From JBDSLU01 sp039916225 (GTDB taxonomy: Bacteria > Acidobacteriota > Vicinamibacteria > Vicinamibacterales > Vicinamibacteraceae): a DNA stretch of 5,912 bases. Position numbers and translations under genes: made by a program. Positions 1-5,004 of this stretch are shown here, piece by piece (the stretch's first letter is position 1; every line of letters starts with the position of its first letter). Under the pieces are notes generated by a model. The model searched no databases, had not been told where the DNA came from, and saw nothing but the letters and a program-made list of their open reading frames with translations. Where the stretch lies: positions 1-5,912 of the forward strand of contig JBDSLU010000178.1 of NCBI GenBank assembly GCA_039916225.1, written 5' to 3'.

Positions 1-615
1 CGGCACGAGGCCCCACAGATACAGGCCGCCCTGGGCGTGCACCAGACGATGCGGATGCATCGTGTAGTCCTTCTCGCGGCTGTTCGCCGCCGAGTAGTAG
101 CGCATGCCGATGACGCGCTGATGCAGAATCGCCTCGAGCAGCTTGGCGATCACGCCGTAGGTCGTCGCGTCCTGCCGCTTGGCACCCCGCGGCTTGGCGG
201 TGACGACCCCCGGCAGCCGATCGAGGAACTTCTTCATCTGCGGCGACAGCGCCGCCTCGAACTTCTCGAGCGCGCTCTGCACGTCGGCGAGGACGTGCGA
301 CCCGGCAAAGCACTCGATCAGCGCGCGGCTGTAATAGAGGGCGCACAGCTCGGAGAAGGTCAGGCCGCTGCGGGCGAGGGCGCCGAGAGACCGCGTCTCC
401 AGGCGCCAGGCTTTACTTCCGCCATTGGGGCTCCCGCCGTTGGTGTCGTCGTCGTAGATCGGGAAGCCCGCCTCTTGGAGCGCATTGAGATCGCGGCGAA
501 TGGTGCGCGTGCTGACGGCGAGGTCGGCCGCGAGCTTCGGAATGGTGCTGTCGCGGCTGCGCGCCATGGCCTGTAACAGCGTCCATTGGCGAATCAGTTC
601 TCGGTTCCGGTGCAT
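1..615 (-). CDS. HTH/WYL-domain transcriptional regulator (C-terminus cut by window edge)
   Basis: The minus strand from the ATG at 615 reads 205 residues without a stop and leaves the window in frame. Residues about 7-46 form a DeoR/HTH_11-type winged helix: 'IPKLAADLAVSTRTIRRDL' carries the two helices of the DNA-binding motif. A linker and mid region follow. From about residue 145 a WYL domain begins, with 'RYYSAANSREKDYTMHPHRL' followed by 'GGLYLWGL', the usual pattern in which the W-Y-L motif is only loosely kept. WYL regulators bind DNA through the HTH and sense a ligand (nucleic acid or nucleotide in studied cases) through the WYL fold. The start was chosen because the HTH begins right after it and the family typically starts here, but the ribosome site is weak. 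The gene is divergent from the lipoprotein at 763, and the shared control region carries inverted repeats, so autorepression or control of the neighbour is possible. About 100 or more C-terminal residues (rest of WYL and a WCX domain) are missing only because of the window edge. Confidence 0.93.
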   Translation of the reverse strand, partial: MHRNRELIRQWTLLQAMARSRDSTIPKLAADLAVSTRTIRRDLNALQEAGFPIYDDDTNGGSPNGGSKAWRLETRSLGALARSGLTFSELCALYYSRALIECFAGSHVLADVQSALEKFEAALSPQMKKFLDRLPGVVTAKPRGAKRQDATTYGVIAKLLEAILHQRVIGMRYYSAANSREKDYTMHPHRLVHAQGGLYLWGLVP

Positions 616-649
616 GAGTGGGTCCGTCGGTTCAGAGGGGGCGGGTCGG

Positions 650-693
650 ATTCTACCGTGACGGTGGGACCACTCCTGTCACACCCCCACCGT
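650..693 (-). promoter_or_regulatory. Candidate WYL-gene promoter/operator: TAGAAT box with nested inverted repeats
   Basis: On the minus strand TAGAAT (655-650) sits about 35 nt before the WYL-regulator start and resembles a -10 box. No good -35 lies at 16-18 bp; GTGACA is present but 21 bp away. Adjoining it is the 11-mer ACCGTGACGGT (655-665), a perfect 5+1+5 palindrome. A second perfect 8-bp inverted repeat, ACGGTGGG (661-668) against CCCACCGT (686-693), overlaps it. The placement over a presumed promoter between divergent genes fits a repressor site, perhaps for the WYL protein itself. The repeats are seen directly; binding is inference. Confidence 0.4.
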
Positions 694-750
694 AGTCTTC
701 CGCTCGAACAGGCCACCCGCCTGCGGCGCGCTCCCCCGGCGCGCCAGTCT

Positions 751-765
751 GGAGGATTCACCGTG
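751..765 (+). promoter_or_regulatory. Ribosome binding site fixing a GTG start for the lipoprotein
   Basis: GGAGG at 751-755 stands 7 nt before the GTG at 763. This decides the start: the same frame is open back to an ATG at 586, but that would overlap the WYL gene start and place 59 residues of low-complexity sequence before the signal peptide. Confidence 0.85.
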
Positions 766-1590
766 ACGTCGTTCCGCTCGCTCGCCCTCGTGTCCCTGTC
801 CCTGGTCGGCCTGGTCGTGGCCGGCTGCTCGAAGGACTCGTCGCCCCCGCCCACGTCGCCGACGCCCGCTGCGCCCACCGTGAGCGCGGTGACCGTGACC
901 GGCTACAACGGCACGCCGATGAACCGCCGCACCCAGACCATGCAGCTCGCCGCCAGCGCCCGCTACTCGGACGGCTCCACGCGCGACGTCACCGGGACGG
1001 CAGCGTGGCGTTCGGACAACCCGGGCATCGCCGAGGTGTCGCCCGGCGGGCTCGTCACCGCCAGGGGCGACGGCGAAGCCACCATCGCCGCCGACGTCCA
1101 GGGCGTGGCGGGGAACCAGCGTCTGCGCGTGGCGCTGCCGCGTCGCGCCGAGCCGCAGGTCACCGGCACCATCGACGTGCGCCCGTCGCCCGAGCCGATC
1201 TTCCTCTTCCGCGCGGAGATGACGCTGACCTTCCGCGAGTTGACCCAGGCCGTCGGCATGAACGTCAACTTCGTCAACGTGACGTGGCGCGACTACGACA
1301 ACAAGCTCCTGATCTTCCGGAACTACAACCCGGGCGACCTGGCGCAGATCTGGGGCAACAACCACATCGCCGCCGGCTCGTCGCGCGGCATCGTGGCGCG
1401 CATCGATTACACGCGCCCGCTGTCGCGGGTGTCGGTGCTGGTCGAGACGTCGGTGCAGGACGACTTCGGCAACGTCATCAACTTCAGCGACACGTTCCGG
1501 GATAGCGTCGGCGTTCGGCCGCAGGGACCGCTCTCGCTGTTCGACCTGCATCGGCCGGCGGTGTGGGTGGACGATCGGCCGGGCCTGTAG
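763..1590 (+). CDS. Lipoprotein with a Big2 (bacterial Ig-like) domain
   Basis: This encodes 275 residues starting with GTG behind a strong GGAGG. The N-terminus is a lipoprotein signal peptide: a short basic n-region (TSFR), a hydrophobic core at residues 6-19 and the lipobox V-A-G-C with Cys22 as the lipidated residue. Ser23 follows, so no Asp retention signal is seen and outer-membrane placement is likely. A Pro/Thr/Ser linker (27-39) leads to a Big2-type Ig-like domain at about 40-124. It shows the typical 'ARYSDGSTRDVTG', 'WRSDNPGIAEVSPGGLVTA' and 'GEATIAA' pattern. Residues 130-275 are rich in beta-type sequence and may form a second sandwich domain that I do not recognise. Big2 domains usually serve as adhesive or structural modules at the cell surface; no catalytic motif is visible. 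It lies alone between the divergent WYL gene and the convergent PIN toxin gene, so no operon context narrows its function. Confidence 0.9.
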   Translation: MTSFRSLALVSLSLVGLVVAGCSKDSSPPPTSPTPAAPTVSAVTVTGYNGTPMNRRTQTMQLAASARYSDGSTRDVTGTAAWRSDNPGIAEVSPGGLVTARGDGEATIAADVQGVAGNQRLRVALPRRAEPQVTGTIDVRPSPEPIFLFRAEMTLTFRELTQAVGMNVNFVNVTWRDYDNKLLIFRNYNPGDLAQIWGNNHIAAGSSRGIVARIDYTRPLSRVSVLVETSVQDDFGNVINFSDTFRDSVGVRPQGPLSLFDLHRPAVWVDDRPGL

Positions 1591-1593
1591 CTC

Positions 1594-1616
1594 CAGCGTC
1601 GTCAGTCCTGGCGCTG
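1594..1616 (+). terminator. Stem-loop just after the lipoprotein gene
   Basis: CAGCGTC (1594-1600) pairs with GGCGCTG (1610-1616), with one T-G wobble and a 9-nt loop, starting 4 nt after the stop codon. There is no T-tract, so it is at best a weak or Rho-assisted terminator. Confidence 0.3.
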
Positions 1617-1716
1617 AGCACAAGGACGTGCGCCCGTCTGGGATGCCATCGGAGTCACGTCCGCCCCGTCGCGACCGCTCATCGACCAGAGCCTGGAAGA
1701 GAGGCGAGACGCTTTA

Positions 1717-1731
1717 CGCGCCACGGGCGCG
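1717..1731. terminator. GC hairpin between convergent genes
   Basis: CGCGCC (1717-1722) and GGCGCG (1726-1731) form a perfect 6-bp stem with a 3-nt loop, in the 257-nt gap between the plus-strand lipoprotein gene and the minus-strand PIN gene. There is no T-run on either side. Its position suits a bidirectional terminator, but the GC content makes a chance hairpin quite possible. I see no gene in 1591-1847. Confidence 0.25.
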
Positions 1732-1847
1732 CTCGTTGGGCATGAATGGCGTCAGGCGTCGAACGGAGGGGGCAGGTCAGCGCAGCACGCATGATCCACC
1801 TGCGGATCTCGCCGAGTTCGCCGTTGCCCAAGGCTGTCCTCGATTCA

Positions 1848-2288
1848 TCAGCTCGTCGGCCAGGGCGGGACCGTGCGCCAACCCCGCAGGTGGGGTGCGA
1901 AGCGGGCAAAGTCGCGATCCCGAGTGATGAGCGTCAAGCCGGCGTCACGACACGACACGGCAAGCAGTGCATCGCGAACGAGCGAAGGTTTCGCATCGGC
2001 CGTCCAGCCTTCGCGATCGGCGAGCTTCGCCAAGAGCGCTCCGGCGCTTCGATAAGCGAGAATTGGAGGCGCGAAGACGCGGCCACGCCGCTCGAAGGGA
2101 TCGAAGACCCCCTCTTCCAGCGCGCGCGCCTGCGCAGGCGTTCGCGCTCCAGCACGCAATTCGAGCATCACCACGGCGCTGAGATGCGTGGCGTGAGAGA
2201 AACGCCTGAGAAAGGCGCCGAACGCGGCCTCGTTCTCGGCGTCGCGCATGACGTCCACCAAGACGTTCGTATCGAAGGCAAACCGCAT
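1848..2288 (-). CDS. PIN-domain toxin, VapC-type ribonuclease
   Basis: The product has 146 residues, the usual VapC length. The N-terminal 'FDTNVLVDVM' gives the first metal-binding acid, Asp6. 'VMLELRAG' gives Glu43. 'SLVRDALLAVSCRD' gives Asp106. 'LITRDRDFARF' gives Asp124/Asp126. The full acidic set of the PIN active site therefore seems intact. VapC toxins are Mg2+-dependent endoribonucleases that cleave tRNA or rRNA and are held inactive by the cognate antitoxin. The start codon lies 6 nt after the antitoxin stop, with a weak AAGG overlapping that stop, so translation is probably coupled to the upstream gene. The order antitoxin then toxin, the tight spacing and the intact catalytic residues all point to a working module. 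RNA target and subfamily cannot be told from sequence. The name vapC would be reasonable, but PIN toxins have several close subfamilies. Confidence 0.93.
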   Translation of the reverse strand: MRFAFDTNVLVDVMRDAENEAAFGAFLRRFSHATHLSAVVMLELRAGARTPAQARALEEGVFDPFERRGRVFAPPILAYRSAGALLAKLADREGWTADAKPSLVRDALLAVSCRDAGLTLITRDRDFARFAPHLRGWRTVPPWPTS

Positions 2289-2294
2289 GGACCT

Positions 2295-2540
2295 TCAGCG
2301 AGGCGCGGTTGGAAGCGCGAGCCCACCGGCCCGCCGCAGCCGGCGAATCCCTCCAACGAGCTCCCGGCGAAACGCAATCTCGTCGAGCGCCGCGTCGACC
2401 GCCTCGGTCTCGGTCGACACGTTCAGCTCCTGCTTCACGGCGTCCAGCTTGCGCTGGTCCATCAGCATATTCTTCCGAACCCAGTGGCTCGCCCGCCCCG
2501 CGGCTCGCGGCCTCGTCACTTTCCGGCGTTGCACTGCCAT
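2295..2540 (-). CDS. VapB-type antitoxin (RHH-like), partner of the PIN toxin
   Basis: The product has 81 residues from the ATG at 2540, behind an excellent GGAGG (2549-2545, 4-nt spacing). After a basic N-terminal stretch (residues 1-24, many Arg/Lys) comes 'KNMLMDQRKLDAVKQEL' followed by 'STETEAVDAALDEIAFRREL'. This is the pattern of VapB/Arc-MetJ-like antitoxins that precede PIN toxins: a strand, then two helices rich in Leu and Ala. The C-terminal tail 'GGIRRLRRAGGL' would contact the toxin. Such proteins neutralise the toxin and repress their own operon as dimers. The frame stays open for another 262 codons upstream, but that part is antisense to the DUF6933-Uma2 gene, so the start with the strong ribosome site is taken. 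The basic N-terminal extension is longer than I expect; M25 or M27 would give the bare family domain but lacks a comparable ribosome site. Confidence 0.88.
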   Translation of the reverse strand: MAVQRRKVTRPRAAGRASHWVRKNMLMDQRKLDAVKQELNVSTETEAVDAALDEIAFRRELVGGIRRLRRAGGLALPTAPR

Positions 2541-2548
2541 TTGACCTC

Positions 2549-2579
2549 CAACTGTATGTTCAGTCTCTCGCAACTGTAT
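2549..2579. promoter_or_regulatory. Two CAACTGTAT direct repeats, candidate VapB operator
   Basis: CAACTGTAT occurs exactly at 2549-2557 and 2571-2579. The copies are 22 bp apart, close to two helical turns, so both would face the same side of DNA. The first copy touches the antitoxin ribosome site. The AT-richer stretch stands out from the surrounding GC-rich DNA. Repeated half-sites in phase are typical of RHH-antitoxin operators; binding is inferred. Confidence 0.45.
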
Positions 2580-2637
2580 CCAAAGAACAAGATGGAGGCG
2601 TGACGGGATCGCCGAGTCGCCGGCCGCGCGACGGCGG

Positions 2638-2643
2638 TATGAT
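2638..2643 (+). promoter_or_regulatory. TATGAT -10-like box before the DUF6933-Uma2 gene
   Basis: TATGAT differs from the -10 consensus at one position and lies 14 nt before the start codon, with AGGA (2648-2651) between. No recognisable -35 lies 16-18 bp upstream. A transcript from here would have a very short leader that would cut close to the AGGA, so the call is weak. Confidence 0.25.
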
Positions 2644-2657
2644 TCGCAGGAACTCGC

Positions 2658-3773
2658 ATGGTGATCCTCCGCTGCACCCGCGAGCTGCTGGCCCGGGTCA
2701 CACGTGCGCCCGCAGAGCCAGCAGCGACCTCGACGACACGCCTGGGCGACTGGTACGTGGCGCTGGTGCGCGTTGGGCCGCGACAGTATCTGCTGGCCAT
2801 CAGCGAGCGCACGCGCCTGCCGGTGCTGGTCCCCACTCGCGATGCCCGAGGCATGGCCGAGACGCTCGCCGGAGCGGTCGGCCGCGTGCTGCTCGCCATC
2901 GGCGTGCCGGAGGCCGATGTCGAGGTCGAGAGCGACGCCATGGCGGACGCCGTGTTCGCGCCGACGCGCAACCGCAGCCTGCTCGGCACCATCAACGATT
3001 TCACGTTCGCGATCCAGCATCGGCTGCAGCGCCAGCCCGCGTCGCTCGACGAACTTGCGATCTGGCTCGCGGACACGCCGATCCACACGCGGTTCCATGA
3101 CGGACGGCCCGTCGATGTGACGCGCCAGGTGTTCGGGCTGGAGAAAGCGCCGCGCAGGCGGGTGACGCTCGACCCTCTGGCGCGGCCGGACGTCACTGCA
3201 CAGCCGACTCCCAAGCCGGGTCGACAGCCCGACCCGAAGCGCACCGAGCCGCTGCCCATGGAGTTCGCGCTCTACGCTGAGATGGCATCGGTACAGCGCT
3301 GCGAGTACCTGGACGGCGCCATGCACGTCTCACCCTCGCCGAGCCCGGCCCACCAGGTGGCCGTGCTCCGCATCGCGCGGGCGCTGGACGATTACTTCGC
3401 CGTCGCCGATCGGGAGGCCGTCGTGCTCGCCGGGCCGGTCGCCGTGTTCCTGGACAGCCAGACCGTCGCCCAGCCCGATGTGGTCGTCGCGAGCCGGCGA
3501 CAGTTGTCCGCCCGCGGCGTCGAAGGACCGCCGCAGCTGATCGTCGAAGTCGTCACGGCGGCGAGCGCCGAGCGCGACCGCAACGTCAAGATGCGCCGCT
3601 ATGCCACGGCGCAGGTCGAGCGCTACTGGCTCGTCGATGTCGAACGGCGGACGGTGGAGTGCCTGGGACGCCGCCGTCCACCGGGCGCGTCCACGGTGTC
3701 GCTCGCCCGGGGCGTGCTCGCCCCCGCGGACCTGCCGGGGTTCGAGCTGCGGCTCGAGACGCTCTGGCTGTAG
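2658..3773 (+). CDS. DUF6933-Uma2 fusion protein (putative PD-(D/E)XK nuclease)
   Basis: This is a single open frame of 371 residues starting at an ATG with AGGA 6 nt upstream. Residues 1 to about 170 match DUF6933: 'MVILRCTRELL' at the start, 'TTRLGDWYVALV' at 26-37, and 'TRNRSLLGTINDF' at 103-115. The function of that domain is unknown. A Pro/Arg-rich linker (about 171-200) follows. Residues 201 to about 335 are an Uma2 (DUF820) domain of the restriction-endonuclease-like fold. It has Glu216 in 'CEYLDGAM', His232, Asp274 in 'QPDVVV', Glu297 in 'LIVEVV', and Lys311 in 'DRNVKMRRYA' followed by 'ERYWLVD'. The expected catalytic acid and lysine positions all appear present. Uma2 proteins are predicted nucleases, abundant in cyanobacteria and soil bacteria, often without known targets. 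An internal ATG at 3258 (Met201) would give a 171-residue Uma2-only product, close to the usual free-standing size, but has no strong ribosome site. The gene is divergent from the VapBC pair. Confidence 0.85.
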   Translation: MVILRCTRELLARVTRAPAEPAATSTTRLGDWYVALVRVGPRQYLLAISERTRLPVLVPTRDARGMAETLAGAVGRVLLAIGVPEADVEVESDAMADAVFAPTRNRSLLGTINDFTFAIQHRLQRQPASLDELAIWLADTPIHTRFHDGRPVDVTRQVFGLEKAPRRRVTLDPLARPDVTAQPTPKPGRQPDPKRTEPLPMEFALYAEMASVQRCEYLDGAMHVSPSPSPAHQVAVLRIARALDDYFAVADREAVVLAGPVAVFLDSQTVAQPDVVVASRRQLSARGVEGPPQLIVEVVTAASAERDRNVKMRRYATAQVERYWLVDVERRTVECLGRRRPPGASTVSLARGVLAPADLPGFELRLETLWL

Positions 3774-3796
3774 CGCTCGGCGCACTCGCCCTCGGC

Positions 3797-3802
3797 TAGA
3801 AT
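3797..3802 (+). promoter_or_regulatory. TAGAAT -10-like box upstream of the small acidic protein
   Basis: TAGAAT lies in the 125-nt gap after the DUF6933-Uma2 gene, about 97 nt before the next start codon. The same hexamer also appears in intergenic DNA upstream of the WYL gene and of the DUF433 gene. No clear -35 accompanies it. Confidence 0.25.
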
Positions 3803-3898
3803 TCGAAGGCCCGCGATTGGTCGCCACAGGCGGGCGGAGCCACCCGGCGCGGGTTCGCGATCGACGGACCTGGCTCGAAGCGGCCCGAGGGTATTTGG

Positions 3899-4120
3899 AT
3901 GAGTGACCACGAACCGACACTGGACGAACTGTTCGAGGACGGCCGCGCGATCGACCAGGCCCTGCTCGACGCGGCCCGAGACGCCCGTCGCTTCCACAAG
4001 GCCATGGGCAATCCCATGGCGACACTGGTCGACGGGAAGGTGGTCTGGGTCCAGCCCGAAGACATCCGTGTCGACGACGGCGACCCGCAGGTGGGCGGCA
4101 CTACGACGGGCGTTCCATGA
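3899..4120 (+). CDS. Small acidic conserved protein of unknown function
   Basis: The product has 73 residues. The ATG has GAGGG (3887-3891) 7 nt upstream, a good ribosome site. The sequence has an acidic N-terminal half, 'TLDELFEDGRAIDQALLDA', probably helical, then 'RFHKAMGNPMATLVDGKVVW' and 'VQPEDI'. The last part looks like a small beta hairpin followed by a capping motif. I recall similar short proteins with a helix, an 'H+..GNP' turn and a 'DGKVV-x-(I/V)-x-P-E-(D/E)-I' ending in many bacteria, usually annotated hypothetical; some lie beside toxin genes. Here no toxin follows on the same strand, since the next genes are the convergent ParDE pair. An antitoxin role is therefore possible but unsupported. 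There is no signal peptide, membrane segment or catalytic motif. Confidence 0.75.
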   Translation: MSDHEPTLDELFEDGRAIDQALLDAARDARRFHKAMGNPMATLVDGKVVWVQPEDIRVDDGDPQVGGTTTGVP

Positions 4121-4162
4121 GTTAGTGGGCTGTCGGCAGGTCCAGTTCGCGGATGGCACTCC

Positions 4163-4195
4163 TGTCGCCGATCGCCGGAACTCTGATCGGCGGCG
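4163..4195. terminator. Bidirectional terminator-like hairpin between convergent genes
   Basis: CGCCGATC (4166-4173) and GATCGGCG (4185-4192) form a perfect 8-bp stem with an 11-nt loop. A G-C and two T-G pairs extend it to 11 bp. It sits between the plus-strand small protein (stop at 4120) and the minus-strand ParE stop (4199), only 3 nt from the latter. There is no T-tract on either side. The stem strength and the position favour a terminator role. Confidence 0.45.
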
Positions 4196-4198
4196 TCC

Positions 4199-4369
4199 CT
4201 ATTCCTCGCCTTCCCACGCGGCAGCGTGATGGCGGCGTCCGTGCAGGACTCGGGCGATGAGCACGACGTCCGCGGCACGGTAGTAGACGACGCACCCAGC
4301 GACGGGGAACGACCGCACGTCCGGCCCGAACAGGTCGGCCTCGGCCTGCGGCGACAGCCTGAAGGCCAC
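4199..4369 (-). CDS. Shortened ParE/RelE-family toxin, internal in-frame deletion; probably inactive
   Basis: A 56-residue frame starts at a GTG that shares its first base with the antitoxin's TAG (TAGTG), the usual coupled arrangement. It begins 'AFRLSPQAEADL', the typical first strand and helix start of ParE proteins. It then jumps directly to 'FGPDVRSFPVAGCVVYYR' and 'VVLIARVLHGRRH', the typical last three strands. ParE proteins are normally about 95-100 residues, so about 40 residues between Leu13 and Phe14 seem absent: the helix hairpin and the strand leading into the sheet. The frame is not broken. ParE toxins poison DNA gyrase, while RelE relatives cleave mRNA. Without the helical hairpin the fold, toxin activity and antitoxin docking are all doubtful. 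It may be a decayed remnant kept in frame, or a minimal variant. It is too short for most gene callers. Confidence 0.75.
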   Translation of the reverse strand: MAFRLSPQAEADLFGPDVRSFPVAGCVVYYRAADVVLIARVLHGRRHHAAAWEGEE

Positions 4370-4641
4370 TAGCGTTTCCGTTCGCGGCTCTTCCGCCCCT
4401 CCAGCTTGATACGAGTGGCGAGCGCTCTTACTGCCGCTGGATCGCCGTAGACCACGCCCTCGTCCCGCATCAGCTGACTGAACCCGCTCTGAACATCGGC
4501 GCGAAGCTGTTCGCGCGCCTCGTCGCGATCCTTCAGCAGCCGCAGGGCTTCACGCACGACTTCGCTGGCAGTCTGATACAGCCCGCTGTCGACCTTTTCG
4601 GTGATCAAGCGCTCGAGCTCTGGGGTCAGGGACACGTTCAT
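4369..4641 (-). CDS. ParD-family antitoxin (ribbon-helix-helix)
   Basis: The product has 90 residues from the ATG at 4641, with GAGG (4650-4647) 5 nt before it. 'MNVSLTPELERLITEKVDSG' followed by 'LYQTASEVVREALRLLKDRD' is the classic ParD N-terminus: the DNA-binding ribbon (residues 2-6), the first helix, 'GLYQTASEVVREALR' as second helix, and then a long charged helix. The C-terminal half (40-90) would wrap the toxin and ends in a basic tail, 'EGRKSRERKR'. The frame is open for 31 codons upstream, but that part would span the promoter and lacks a ribosome site. ParD dimers neutralise ParE and repress the operon. The antitoxin looks complete although its partner is shortened, so it may persist as a DNA-binding regulator or as an anti-toxin against related ParE proteins elsewhere in the genome (inference). 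Confidence 0.93.
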   Translation of the reverse strand: MNVSLTPELERLITEKVDSGLYQTASEVVREALRLLKDRDEAREQLRADVQSGFSQLMRDEGVVYGDPAAVRALATRIKLEGRKSRERKR

Positions 4642-4657
4642 GGGAGCCTCGAAGCTC

Positions 4658-4705
4658 AGGGTAGGCGCCGTAGCGAGACATGTCAATACGTAGCCGTTTT
4701 TGACA
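4658..4705 (-). promoter_or_regulatory. parDE promoter with overlapping operator palindromes
   Basis: On the minus strand a perfect -35, TTGACA (4686-4681), is followed after 17 bp by TACCCT (4663-4658). This places the transcript start about 10 nt before the antitoxin ATG. The -35 overlaps the perfect palindrome GACATGTC (4677-4684). It is also one arm of an inverted repeat, TGTCAA (4681-4686) with TTGACA (4700-4705), 13 nt apart. This is what an autorepressed RHH antitoxin promoter should look like. The -10 matches consensus at only three positions. Confidence 0.65.
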
Positions 4706-4835
4706 TCCGACGCCTCAGCTACGCCCGGCCGCATTTCGTCGCGAACGGCCTCCAGCGCTCCTCACGTCCCGCCAAGCGGGCGAACGCAAAGGCAAGCGGG
4801 GGCTGCAGGTCATCGGCGAATGCGGGCAGCAGCGC

Positions 4836-4914
4836 ACCGCCCCCGTACTGACGTCCCGCTTCCCCCAGTTCCTTCGACGTTAACCGGCCGGCGGTCTGGG
4901 TGAACGGGGGCGGT
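4836..4914. repeat. Long inverted repeat with a competing internal hairpin
   Basis: ACCGCCCCCGT (4836-4846) is the exact reverse complement of ACGGGGGCGGT (4904-4914), an 11-bp arm with 57 nt between. An alternative hairpin pairs 4855-4868 with 4896-4908 (about 12 pairs with one offset bulge) and shares bases with the right arm, so the two cannot form together. The rest of the 270-nt gap (4735-5004) between the parDE promoter and the DUF3592 gene shows no convincing gene on either strand. Confidence 0.45.
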
Positions 4915-5004
4915 CCCGGCAGTAGCGGGAACAAGCCGCTCGAGTCCGCTCCAGACCAGAATGGTTGTCCCCGGCAGTGAGGTTCCGCGGACAATGAGCC
5001 GCGC

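Noticed and set aside
37..576. Plus-strand open frame of 179 residues
   Set aside because: It is antisense to the WYL regulator, with Arg/Ala/Leu-rich composition and no recognisable domain; the minus-strand reading has clear HTH and WYL motifs.
586..762. N-terminal extension of the lipoprotein to the ATG at 586
   Set aside because: It would overlap the divergent gene start and bury the signal peptide; the GTG at 763 has a perfect ribosome site.
679..1623. Minus-strand open frame of 314 residues
   Set aside because: It is antisense to the lipoprotein and His/Arg/Val-rich, typical of a GC-rich shadow frame.
1734..1740. GTTGGGC resembling an integron attC core
   Set aside because: No matching RYYYAAC partner or attC-like fold lies 50-130 nt away, and no integrase is present.
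1746..2603. Plus-strand open frame of 285 residues
   Set aside because: It is antisense to the VapBC-type pair, with no domain and no ribosome site.
2541..3326. Upstream extension of the antitoxin frame on the minus strand
   Set aside because: It is antisense to the DUF6933-Uma2 gene; the start at 2540 has GGAGG and gives the family length.
4884..4891. CCGGCCGG palindrome
   Set aside because: This is a short palindrome of pure G/C in GC-rich DNA; expected by chance and not tied to a promoter.
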